Shown here one piece after another: positions 9,884 to 17,509 of a stretch of 64,000 nucleotides of DNA. The translations under genes were made by a program, and so were the position numbers. A model generated the notes under the pieces. It saw nothing but the letters and a program-made list of their open reading frames with translations, did no database searches and was not told the origin of the DNA. Location of the stretch: positions 1 through 64,000 of the forward strand of contig JAGBCU010000045.1 of assembly GCA_017937865.1 (NCBI GenBank). The letters are read 5' to 3'. The first letter of the stretch is position 1, and each line of letters begins with the position of its first letter. Source of the DNA: Clostridia bacterium. Its GTDB lineage: Bacteria; Bacillota; Clostridia; Oscillospirales; Acutalibacteraceae.

Positions 9884-10555
9884 ATGAAAAGTTTTAAAAA
9901 ACTAATCGCAGGATTTTTGTGTCTTAGCATAATTTTACTTTGCGGTTGTACAACTGATAAAAAGGGTACGAAAAAATTTCACGGCTACGAATTTCCTGCA
10001 GCCGTTTATGATGGCATTTCTGTTGAGGATTGCTATCTTTATTCGGGTGAGTATGTTGAAGATGCATCGTTTGAAAGCTGTGAAAACGTTGTAGCTCTTA
10101 AGGTTAAAAATACATCTTTAGTTGATATACAATTAATACGTCTAAAGGTTACAACCGATGCTAAGGAAATGATGTTTGAAATCTCAACTCTTCTTGCAGG
10201 AGAAACCGTTGTAGTGCTTGAAAAATCAAAGCAGACAATAGAAGAAAAAGAAAAAATACTTAGCATTGATTATGAAAACCGAATCTTTTTTGATAGGGAC
10301 ATTTCTCTTAAAGAAGACGTTTTTATGTTGCAGGTAAATCAAAAAACTATAAATATTAAAAACATTTCCCAAACTGAAATCGAGTCAGATATTTACGTTT
10401 ATTATAAGAAAAAGGATGCTGACGGAAACTATTTCGGAGGTATAACCTTCCGTACAAAAGCAGAGGGCTTGAAGCCTGATGAGATAAAACAGCTTCCTGC
10501 AGCAAATTTTGACCCTGATAACAGTGAGGTGCTTTTTGTAGATTATGCAAAATAA
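9884..10555 (+). CDS. Lipoprotein of the peptide-modification cassette (223 aa)
   Basis: The start at 9884 has GGAG at about 9875-9878 and gives a signal peptide ending in the lipobox LCGC, followed by a Thr-Thr-Asp-Lys-Lys tether. An in-frame upstream extension lies inside the preceding gene and hairpin and is not credible. The mature part (about 200 aa) is beta-rich with charged strands and looks like an Ig/FxLYD-type extracellular domain. No catalytic motif is seen. It sits between the putative precursor and the modifying enzymes, and its 3' end overlaps the next gene by 11 bp. It could be a surface receptor, immunity protein or anchor for the peptide or giant protein; this is inference. 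Confidence 0.8.
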   Translation: MKSFKKLIAGFLCLSIILLCGCTTDKKGTKKFHGYEFPAAVYDGISVEDCYLYSGEYVEDASFESCENVVALKVKNTSLVDIQLIRLKVTTDAKEMMFEISTLLAGETVVVLEKSKQTIEEKEKILSIDYENRIFFDRDISLKEDVFMLQVNQKTINIKNISQTEIESDIYVYYKKKDADGNYFGGITFRTKAEGLKPDEIKQLPAANFDPDNSEVLFVDYAK

Positions 10556-11378
10556 AAAGTACGTTTTTTGTGATTGTGCTATTGAAATAAAGCACCAAAA
10601 CCCTATTTTAAAGAAGAATAATTACAGTCTTTTCCTTGAAGATTTTGAAACTCCTGATTTTTCGGTTGAGGTTATTGACGACGAAAAGCTCCCTGAAAAA
10701 AAGGGACAACGTCTTTTTAAGGGTGAACTAAACGAAGTTTATCTTGACGGTGAAACGATGAAAACTTATTCTGCTTTTCCTATAGGTAAAGAGCAGATTG
10801 CAAAGGATTTTGCCTGTAGAGTTAATAACGAAAAATTATTTATTTCTTTTTATAAAGAAACTAATGAGTTTTTAGTTTTTGAAGGCTTACGACTTCCTGA
10901 TTTACTTCTTTCAAAGGGTATCGGTATTCTGCACTGCTCTTTTATTGAGGTGGAAGGGCAGGCTATCCTTTTCGCAGGAGATAAGCAGGTTGGAAAATCA
11001 ACTCAGGCTTCTCTTTGGGAAAAATATGCAGGTGCTACCGTTATAAACGGTGACAGAGCAGGTCTTTTTATAAAAAACGGCAAAATAATGGCAGGCGGTG
11101 TGCCTTATTGTGGCACTTCGGGGATTTGTAAAAACAAACAAATGCCCTTGAAGGCTATTGTTTGCCCTTCAATAGGTAAAGAAAACGAATTAAAAATGCT
11201 TTCGCCAATGGAAAGCTTTACGTTCCTTTTAGGTAAATTTGCTTATAATACATGGAATCCGTCAGAAGTTAATGCTATAACAGACCTTCTTACTATTGTT
11301 GTAGAGAGCGTACCGATTTACAGTTATAGTTGCCTTAAGGATGAATCTGCGGTGAGATATCTTTCAGAAAGGATTTAA
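10545..11378 (+). CDS. HPr-kinase-like (HprK/ScmC-type) protein, putative peptide kinase (277 aa)
   Basis: The Walker A motif GDKQVGKST is at residues 145-153, preceded by LHCSFIEVEGQAILF and followed by an NGD motif (about 168-170) and GGVPYCGTSG (about 184-193). This is the layout of HprK-related proteins found in RiPP clusters, such as SynChlorMet ScmC and lasso-peptide kinases, rather than true HPr kinase of sugar regulation. The start overlaps the lipoprotein gene by 11 bp and the radical SAM gene begins 3 bases after its stop, so it is in the same transcript. In the paeninodin lasso pathway such a kinase phosphorylates a C-terminal Ser, and the peptide upstream ends in Ser. Catalysis here is unproven. 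Confidence 0.8.
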   Translation: MQNKKYVFCDCAIEIKHQNPILKKNNYSLFLEDFETPDFSVEVIDDEKLPEKKGQRLFKGELNEVYLDGETMKTYSAFPIGKEQIAKDFACRVNNEKLFISFYKETNEFLVFEGLRLPDLLLSKGIGILHCSFIEVEGQAILFAGDKQVGKSTQASLWEKYAGATVINGDRAGLFIKNGKIMAGGVPYCGTSGICKNKQMPLKAIVCPSIGKENELKMLSPMESFTFLLGKFAYNTWNPSEVNAITDLLTIVVESVPIYSYSCLKDESAVRYLSERI

Positions 11379-11381
11379 ATT

Positions 11382-12533
11382 ATGGATGTTGAAAAGCTTA
11401 TAAATAGGGCTGTTGTGAATACTGAGCCTATGTTTTCGGCATATCTTCATTCAAGAGGAAATGCTGCAGGCGTGCCTGTTTCAGCAACCTTTGAATTAAC
11501 CGCACGTTGTAATTTTAACTGTAAAATGTGTTACGTTCATTTGCAGGATTCAGCACTCTGTAAGTCTCAGGAAAAAAGTGCTCAATGGTGGATTGATTTA
11601 GGCAAAAAAGCGATTGAACAAGGCGTTGTTTTTTTACTTATTACGGGCGGTGAACCGCTTCTTCGTGAGGATTTTCCTGAAATTTATACTGAGCTTTCGA
11701 AGCTCGGGTTTATTATATCTATCAACACAAACGGCTATCTTATAACAGATAAAATTGTTGAGCTTTTTAAGAAAAATCCACCTACGAGATTAAATATTTC
11801 ACTTTACGGTGCAAGCAATAAAACGTACGAAAACGTTACGGGTGTGCCTGCGTTTTCAAGGGTTGTAGAGAATGTGAAAAATCTCAAAAAGATGGGTATA
11901 GATATCCGTTTTAACGGTAGCTTTACAAGCCTTAATGCAGAGGATTCAGAGGCTATTTTAAATATAAGCAGAGAGCTTAATACTCATGTTAAAGGTACAC
12001 AGTATATGTTTCCTCAAGTACTGGTTGGCGGAAAACCCGGTGAAAATCCCTGCCGTCTTTCTCCTGAAGAGGCTGCTCGTAAACGTGTTGAGTGGCTTAA
12101 ATTAATTTACACTCCGGAAGAGTTTGAAAAACGTCTTAAAGCTATGGTTGACGGCGTTGATGCTTTCCGGCTTTCCTGTGATGAGGAGTGTGGCGAAGGC
12201 AAAGTCAGATGCCGTGCAGGTAAAAGCAGTGCGTGGATAAATTACCGAGGTGAAATGTGCTTTTGCGGTGTTGCAGGTCATCCTTTCAGCATTGATGAGT
12301 ATGGCTTTGACGGCGCTTGGAAAAAGGTAAAGGAATTTTCAGCATCAATAAGAACACCGGCTAAATGCGAAAACTGTAAATACAGAAATATCTGTTGCGT
12401 TTGTGCTGCAGCTTGTTATACCGAAACGGGTAATTTTTCAACTGTTCCGGAGTACGTATGCCGTATGACAGAGAATATAGCTCAGCTTATGAAAAATGAA
12501 GTGGAAAGGCTTGGAATTGGTAATGGAAATTAA
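11382..12533 (+). CDS. Radical SAM enzyme with SPASM domain, peptide maturase (383 aa)
   Basis: The canonical CxxxCxxC cluster ligands are Cys43, Cys47 and Cys50 (CNFNCKMC). ITGGEPLL, about 50 residues later, is the SAM-binding GGE motif. The C-terminal third is a cysteine-rich SPASM domain (CRAG near 277, MCFCG near 293, then CENCKYRNICCVCAAAC near 330) expected to bind auxiliary Fe-S clusters. Family members introduce thioether, C-C or similar cross-links, or epimers, in ribosomal peptides. The gene is packed 3 bp behind the HprK-like gene and overlaps the PqqD-like gene by 11 bp. The natural substrate candidate is the peptide at 9585. The chemistry cannot be told from sequence. Confidence 0.9.
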   Translation: MDVEKLINRAVVNTEPMFSAYLHSRGNAAGVPVSATFELTARCNFNCKMCYVHLQDSALCKSQEKSAQWWIDLGKKAIEQGVVFLLITGGEPLLREDFPEIYTELSKLGFIISINTNGYLITDKIVELFKKNPPTRLNISLYGASNKTYENVTGVPAFSRVVENVKNLKKMGIDIRFNGSFTSLNAEDSEAILNISRELNTHVKGTQYMFPQVLVGGKPGENPCRLSPEEAARKRVEWLKLIYTPEEFEKRLKAMVDGVDAFRLSCDEECGEGKVRCRAGKSSAWINYRGEMCFCGVAGHPFSIDEYGFDGAWKKVKEFSASIRTPAKCENCKYRNICCVCAAACYTETGNFSTVPEYVCRMTENIAQLMKNEVERLGIGNGN

Positions 12534-12783
12534 AAAACAAGTCATTTTAAGAAGTGTTGCAGGGGAGCATATGCTTATACCTGTAGGTGAAACTGTTTTT
12601 GAGTATAACGGTATTTTTATGATGACCGAAAGCGGAAAGCTTCTTTGGGAAAATATCGAAAAAGGTGCCGAAGAAAATGACCTGAAAGAATTGCTTATGC
12701 AAGAGTATGAAATAGATTCGGAAACGGCTTTAAACGACGTGAAGGAGTTTCTGGAAATGCTCAAAGCATTTGGCATAATTTAA
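12523..12783 (+). CDS. PqqD-family peptide chaperone / RRE protein (86 aa)
   Basis: This is a short winged-helix-type RiPP recognition element: LRSVAGEHMLIPVGE, then SGKLLWENIEKG and a helical C-terminus ending in LKAFGII, the pattern of PqqD family proteins. Such proteins bind the leader of a precursor peptide and present it to the radical SAM maturase. An upstream in-frame ATG at 12496 would add nine residues inside the maturase gene. The Met at 12523 (MEIKK) fits the family start better and gives the same 11-bp overlap seen earlier in the operon. It is the last gene before a strong terminator. Confidence 0.85.
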   Translation: MEIKKQVILRSVAGEHMLIPVGETVFEYNGIFMMTESGKLLWENIEKGAEENDLKELLMQEYEIDSETALNDVKEFLEMLKAFGII

Positions 12784-12791
12784 TATAATGA

Positions 12792-12848
12792 AAAATCGTG
12801 AAAACCGTTGAATTTACAACAGTTTTCACGATTTTTTGTTTTTGAATT
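12792..12848 (+). terminator. Rho-independent terminator of the surface/peptide operon
   Basis: AAATCGTGAAAAC/GTTTTCACGATTT arms, extended by CGTTG/CAAC with one mismatch, enclose a short loop and run into TTTTTTGTTTTTG. It separates the peptide-modification operon from the polysaccharide operon. Confidence 0.9.
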
Positions 12849-12897
12849 TTTTAGCAAAAAAACAAGCTGTTTTTTGGTCGTAAATAGCAGAATATTG

Positions 12898-12942
12898 TTG
12901 ACAATTTATTGCTATATATAGTATTATATAATTTGGTATAAT
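12898..12942 (+). promoter_or_regulatory. Promoter(s) of the polysaccharide operon
   Basis: A consensus TTGACA at 12898-12903 is 18 bp from TATTAT at 12922-12927. A second, extended -10 element (TGGTATAAT) ends at 12942. Either could drive the long gene string from 12974, whose first ribosome site (AGGAGG) is at about 12961-12966. No intrinsic terminator is visible within the cluster until 40283. Confidence 0.75.
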
Positions 12943-12973
12943 AGAATTATTATGGGTTAGTAGGAGGTAAGCT

Positions 12974-13696
12974 ATGGTTGATATTCACTGTCACATTCTT
13001 CACGGTATTGATGACGGTGCGGAGAATTTCGACACCTCGTTTGAAATGGCGAAGCTTGCCGTTGAGAGTGGTACAACTGAAATTTTTGCAACTCCTCATG
13101 CTAATATACCTGATACTGAATGCATAAACACTTCAGCAACTGTTTCAGAAAAAGTAAATAGCTTTAATGAAATTCTTGTTCGAGAGGGTGTACCGCTTAA
13201 GATATATACCGGTTGCGAGATATTTGCTGCAGGTGATTTTATTAAGCTTTTAAAAAAAGGAAATCTTCTTACACTTAATAATTCAAATTACGTTCTTGTA
13301 GAATTTGACTTTTTTGAGCATCACGCATCAGTTTTTATGAAGCTTGAAGAGCTTTTAAGCGAAGGCTATATTCCCGTGGTAGCTCATCCGGAAAGATATG
13401 CTTTCATTGAAGAGGATGAGAATTGCATTAACATAATCAAAAATATGGGTTGCCTTATCCAATGCAACAAGGGTAGCGTTACAGGTAGATTCGGACATTC
13501 TGCTAAATTTATTGCTCACGAAATGCTTGTAAGGGAGCAAGTTGATTTTATTGCGAGTGATGCTCACAGCTCACGTATGAGAACACCGATACTTACAGAT
13601 GCTTACCAAATGGTGTGTGAGCTTTATAACAAAGATTATGCCGATTTGTTATTTGATATTAATCCGAGAAAAATTTTGAATCACGAAAAAATATAA
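12974..13696 (+). CDS. cpsB: CpsB/YwqE-type PHP-domain tyrosine phosphatase (240 aa)
   Basis: The metal-binding residues of the PHP fold are visible: His5 and His7 (IHCHIL), DDGA at 13-16, His42 in ATPHAN, His138 in VVAHPERY, and SDAHS with Asp196 and His198. CpsB-type enzymes are Mn-dependent phosphotyrosine phosphatases that dephosphorylate the tyrosine tail of the partner BY-kinase and thereby set polysaccharide chain length and output. The length is normal for the family. It is the first gene of the operon, followed two genes later by two BY-kinases with tyrosine-rich tails, which are its expected substrates. Confidence 0.92.
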   Translation: MVDIHCHILHGIDDGAENFDTSFEMAKLAVESGTTEIFATPHANIPDTECINTSATVSEKVNSFNEILVREGVPLKIYTGCEIFAAGDFIKLLKKGNLLTLNNSNYVLVEFDFFEHHASVFMKLEELLSEGYIPVVAHPERYAFIEEDENCINIIKNMGCLIQCNKGSVTGRFGHSAKFIAHEMLVREQVDFIASDAHSSRMRTPILTDAYQMVCELYNKDYADLLFDINPRKILNHEKI

Positions 13697-13711
13697 TCCG
13701 AGGGGTTTTAA

Positions 13712-14530
13712 ATGAAAATTTTAAGAATTGGTGTTGTAATACTTTTCGTTATAATATCCGTAATTTTCGGTTGGATGTATATTGATGAAAAGATAAATGC
13801 TGATAAAACAATTCCGGTTATCGAAATTGAAAGCGATGTGCTTGAGGTCAGCATTAATGCGGATAATGAAGAACTGTTACAGGGCGTTACGGCTTACGAT
13901 GAAAAAGATAAAGATATTACCCACAAGATAATAGTTGAGTCTGTTTCAAATTTTATTGACGATGGTGTTTGTAAAGTTACTTATGCCGTTTGTGATAACG
14001 ATAACCACGTTGCTAAGAAAACGAGAAAGATAAAATATAAAGATTACATTTCGCCTCGTTTTTCAGTTTCGGAATCAACCTGCTATTCCATATATGAGAA
14101 GATAAATCTTTTGTCTGTTATTAGTGCTGAGGATTGTATCGACGGCGATATTTCAAAGCAAATTATCCTCACGTCAGAAAACTATACAAAATCTGTAGCC
14201 GGTGTGTTTTCGGTAAATGCAACTGTTACTAATAAAAAAGGTGACGTTTCAACAATCGTTTTACCTTTGATTATTGAAGACCGTAGCTTATCTGCTCCCG
14301 TAATTGAGCTTGAAAGTTATCTCATTTACGTTGAAAAAGGTGAGGAAGTTAATTTAGAAGATTATATCGTAAAAGCAACTGATGATAAAGAAAACGATTT
14401 AACAGATGAGGTCAGGGTTGAATCAAAAATCAATTTTGATAAAGAAGGCACATATACCGTTCATTATTACGTAACAGACGAAGAAGGGCTTAAGGGTCAC
14501 TCAATAATGTCTGTAGTTGTTGGGAACTGA
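13712..14530 (+). CDS. Membrane-anchored protein with Ig-like repeats (272 aa)
   Basis: An N-terminal transmembrane helix (about 5-25) is followed by three Ig-like modules of the Cry22/DUF5011 or HYR type. Signatures are VTAYDEKDKDITHKI, AEDCIDGDISKQI and KATDDKENDLTDEV, each about 85 residues. The protein has no enzymatic motif and should project outside the membrane. Its place between the phosphatase and the first Wzz/BY-kinase suggests a structural or polysaccharide-guiding role in export. That is inference; the family is common on Gram-positive surfaces. Confidence 0.8.
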   Translation: MKILRIGVVILFVIISVIFGWMYIDEKINADKTIPVIEIESDVLEVSINADNEELLQGVTAYDEKDKDITHKIIVESVSNFIDDGVCKVTYAVCDNDNHVAKKTRKIKYKDYISPRFSVSESTCYSIYEKINLLSVISAEDCIDGDISKQIILTSENYTKSVAGVFSVNATVTNKKGDVSTIVLPLIIEDRSLSAPVIELESYLIYVEKGEEVNLEDYIVKATDDKENDLTDEVRVESKINFDKEGTYTVHYYVTDEEGLKGHSIMSVVVGN

Positions 14531-14535
14531 TTTTT

Positions 14536-15981
14536 ATGAATAAGAATTTAATTACAATTGAATGGCATAGCTTGGTTAAAGATATTATAAAAAACCTTTG
14601 GATTGTTTTATTGGCGGCAATAATGGGTTATATGGGTATTTTTATCGCATCAAAGAGTGTGTACAAGCCTGAGTACACATCGAGTGCTATGCTTGTTGTT
14701 AACTCCGGTACGGGCACTAATAACGGTTATTCGTCTTACGCTGTTTCAAGCGAGATGGCAAACGTTCTTACAAACGTATTCGTTCAACCGGCAATGAAAG
14801 CAAAGGCGGCTGAGTTCGCCGGCAAGGATAGTTTCAGAGGTTCTGTTTCTGCAGCTGTTTTGTCATCTACTAATTTTATTGAAGTAAGCGTTACTTCAGA
14901 TGATCCTCAAAACTCTTATGAATTACTTTCGGCAATTCTTGAGGTTTACCCCGAAATATCTGAAAATGTTTTTGAAAATGCAAAGATTAGCGTGTTAAGG
15001 CTTCCTTCGATGGCAACTAAGCCTTCGAACTCTTCGTCATACGAAAACAGAGAGCTTATCATTGGTGGTTGTGTGACTGTTGCTTTATTTGCGATTGTTG
15101 TTCTCTCAATAATCCGTGATACCGTAAAAAATGAAGATTCGTTTGAAAACAAAATTGATGCAAAGCTCGTAGGGTGTATAGTTCATGAGAAAAAGAGTTT
15201 AACCCTTAAAGATAAGTTGAAAAAGAAAAAACGAGGTTTGCTTATTGACAGTAGCTGTTTTGTATCCTTAAGCTTTGCCGAGAGCTTCAGTAAAATTGCT
15301 GCGAAAATTGAGTATACAAGAAATGAAAAGGGCAGTCGGGTTTATGCAATTTCAAGTGTAACGGAAAATGAGGGTAAATCTACGTGTGCTGCAAATATTG
15401 CATTGTCACTTGCCAATCGCGGTCATAAAGTTATACTTATTGATTTGGATTGCAAAAAGCCTGCTCTTTATAAAATTTTTAATCAAAAATACAGTGAGAA
15501 CCGTGAGCTTGCAAATCTCTTTAACGGTAAAATAAAGAAAGAAGATTTTAAATTCAAAAAATTAAATAAAAAATCTCTTTTACTTGCGTTGAATACAAAA
15601 CCCTATCCTGAATACAATGATTGGTTTTCTTCTCGCAAGGTCGTGAGCTTCGTTGATGATTTAAAAGAGTATGCTGATTTTATAATTATAGATACTGCGC
15701 CATTTTCTGCGGATTCTTCTGTAACAAGTGTTATGGGCTTTGCTGATGAAACCATGCTTGTTGTGAGAACTGACTGTGTTGTGGCGCCTGCTATAAATGA
15801 TGCTGTTTCTTTAGTAGAAAAAGTAAGCAAAAGCTTTATGGGGTGTATCCTTAACGATATTTACCCGAAAGCTACACCGTTTTTCTTCTCAGGCAATGAT
15901 CAGAGTATACAGTATGGTCATTACGGTAAGTATAAAGGCTATGGTAAATACGGCAAATACGGTGGCTACGGAAAATATTAA
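14536..15981 (+). CDS. Wzz-BY-kinase fusion 1, polysaccharide co-polymerase and tyrosine kinase (481 aa)
   Basis: A Wzz/CpsC-type domain with two membrane helices (about 17-40 and 173-195) is fused to a BY-kinase. The kinase shows Walker A TENEGKST (about 276-283), Walker A' LIDLDCKKP (about 300-308) and Walker B IIIDTAPF. The C-terminus carries eight tyrosines in a Gly/Lys context (GKYGKY type). In most Firmicutes these two parts are separate (CpsC/CpsD), so the fusion resembles proteobacterial Wzc. Phosphorylation cycles of the tail, reversed by the PHP phosphatase, are expected to control chain length. A second paralogue follows 46 bp downstream. Confidence 0.9.
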   Translation: MNKNLITIEWHSLVKDIIKNLWIVLLAAIMGYMGIFIASKSVYKPEYTSSAMLVVNSGTGTNNGYSSYAVSSEMANVLTNVFVQPAMKAKAAEFAGKDSFRGSVSAAVLSSTNFIEVSVTSDDPQNSYELLSAILEVYPEISENVFENAKISVLRLPSMATKPSNSSSYENRELIIGGCVTVALFAIVVLSIIRDTVKNEDSFENKIDAKLVGCIVHEKKSLTLKDKLKKKKRGLLIDSSCFVSLSFAESFSKIAAKIEYTRNEKGSRVYAISSVTENEGKSTCAANIALSLANRGHKVILIDLDCKKPALYKIFNQKYSENRELANLFNGKIKKEDFKFKKLNKKSLLLALNTKPYPEYNDWFSSRKVVSFVDDLKEYADFIIIDTAPFSADSSVTSVMGFADETMLVVRTDCVVAPAINDAVSLVEKVSKSFMGCILNDIYPKATPFFFSGNDQSIQYGHYGKYKGYGKYGKYGGYGKY

Positions 15982-16027
15982 GCGTTATCAGTATAAAAAC
16001 ATCATTTTATGAAAGAAAGAGTTTGCT

Positions 16028-17476
16028 ATGAATAAATCTGACAAAAAAGATTTTCGTAACACAAAAGAAACATACGTAAAGATATACCTCAGTGATATTG
16101 TAAAGGGAATTAAAAAATTCTGGTGGTTATGTATTGTAGTGGCAATTATTACTGCAAGCGCTAAGGTTGCTATGACAGTCTATGAGCATACGCCTGTTTA
16201 CAAAGCTTCAGCAACAGTAACGGTGAGTACGCAGAATTCATCTACCGATTTAGGCGGTCTTTCTGTATATTCGTTTTATTACGATACCTCTACTGCTTCG
16301 CAGCTGTCATCAACTTTCCCTTACATTCTTGCAAGCAATCTTTTACAAGATGCGGTGTGCGAAGATTTAGATATTGAATATATGCCGGTAAGCCTCAGTG
16401 CTACTGTAGTAGAAAGCTCCAATATGTTCACGATTACTGCAACGGGAAGTGACCCACAGCTTACGTACGACGTATTGCTGTCTAGCGTTGAAAACTATCC
16501 TGCGGTTGCTAAGTACGTTGTGGGTAACATTCGGTTTGAAATAATAACTCCACCGGTAGTACCTACAACGCCTTCAAATCCGATAGATTACACTACTGAA
16601 ATTATGGTTGGCGTTGTTTTGGGGTTTGCTGTTGGCTTTATTATAATTTTCATTTACGTAATTCAGCGTAAGACAATAAAAACGAAGAAGGATATAAAGC
16701 AGGAACTTAATCTTGAAACAATAGCGGTAATACCGGAAGTTACAAGAAAAAAGAGAACAGTTGCTATTTCTCAAAAACTGACTATTACGTCTCAGAATAT
16801 TAATTCTGCTTTCGCGGAGTCTTTCAGAGTTATGCGAAACGTCTTTTTAGCATCACTTGAGGACGACGAAAAAATTGTTATGGTAACAAGCTCTGTTCCC
16901 GGTGAAGGTAAAACTACAGTTATCACAAATCTTGCGTTATCGCTTTCTGAAAACGGTAAAAAGGTGTTGCTTGTAGATGCAGACGTCAGAAACCCCAGCA
17001 TTCTCGAGCTGTTGAACGTAAACGAAGAAGAGATGGATTTTGTAGTTGAACCTGAATTATATAAAAAGACGTTTATTGATGAATATAACGTTCATTTTAT
17101 GGTTCCGCTTTCCACAAAGGATGAAAAATTATTCTCAAGAAAATTAAATCAGATTTTTGAGAGTATGAAAAACGACTATGATTATATTCTAGTAGATACT
17201 CCGCCAACAGGTCTTATTTCAGATGCAATGTATATTTCTCAGGCTTGTGATGCTGTTTTGTACGTTGTTTCTCAGGATGTTGTTAAAGTATCAAGAATAC
17301 GAAGCAACATAGATAACCTTATGGCAACAGATGTAAGAATTCTCGGTTGCGTGCTTAACGGTGTAGCTAACGGCTTTGGTAGCTACGGTTACGGCTATGG
17401 CGGTTATGGTTACGGCGGTTACGGTTATGGCGGTTACGGTTACGGCTACGGTAAGAAAAAACGCAAGAAACGGTAA
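16028..17476 (+). CDS. Wzz-BY-kinase fusion 2 (482 aa)
   Basis: It has the same architecture as the preceding gene: membrane helices at about 30-52 and 191-215, Walker A VPGEGKTT (about 290-297), Walker A' LLVDADVRNP and Walker B ILVDTPP. The tail is different: ten tyrosines in a strict GYGYGG pattern followed by a basic KKKRKKR end. The tail is encoded by a tandem DNA repeat at about 17376-17452, which could expand or contract. It is clearly diverged from fusion 1, so this is an old duplication or independent acquisition. Two co-polymerases could give two chain lengths or form a mixed complex. Confidence 0.9.
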   Translation: MNKSDKKDFRNTKETYVKIYLSDIVKGIKKFWWLCIVVAIITASAKVAMTVYEHTPVYKASATVTVSTQNSSTDLGGLSVYSFYYDTSTASQLSSTFPYILASNLLQDAVCEDLDIEYMPVSLSATVVESSNMFTITATGSDPQLTYDVLLSSVENYPAVAKYVVGNIRFEIITPPVVPTTPSNPIDYTTEIMVGVVLGFAVGFIIIFIYVIQRKTIKTKKDIKQELNLETIAVIPEVTRKKRTVAISQKLTITSQNINSAFAESFRVMRNVFLASLEDDEKIVMVTSSVPGEGKTTVITNLALSLSENGKKVLLVDADVRNPSILELLNVNEEEMDFVVEPELYKKTFIDEYNVHFMVPLSTKDEKLFSRKLNQIFESMKNDYDYILVDTPPTGLISDAMYISQACDAVLYVVSQDVVKVSRIRSNIDNLMATDVRILGCVLNGVANGFGSYGYGYGGYGYGGYGYGGYGYGYGKKKRKKR

Positions 17477-17509
17477 AACTTTAAATTAAAAAAGTAAGGA
17501 GGGTGCAAA

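Noticed and set aside
10545-11378. True HPr kinase/phosphorylase of carbon catabolite control
   Set aside because: It lacks the usual N-terminal domain and C-terminal signature of that enzyme, and its neighbours are peptide-modifying genes.
9585-12783. Lasso-peptide cluster
   Set aside because: HprK- and PqqD-like proteins are present, but the asparagine-synthase-like cyclase and transglutaminase-like protease are missing and a radical SAM-SPASM enzyme takes their place.
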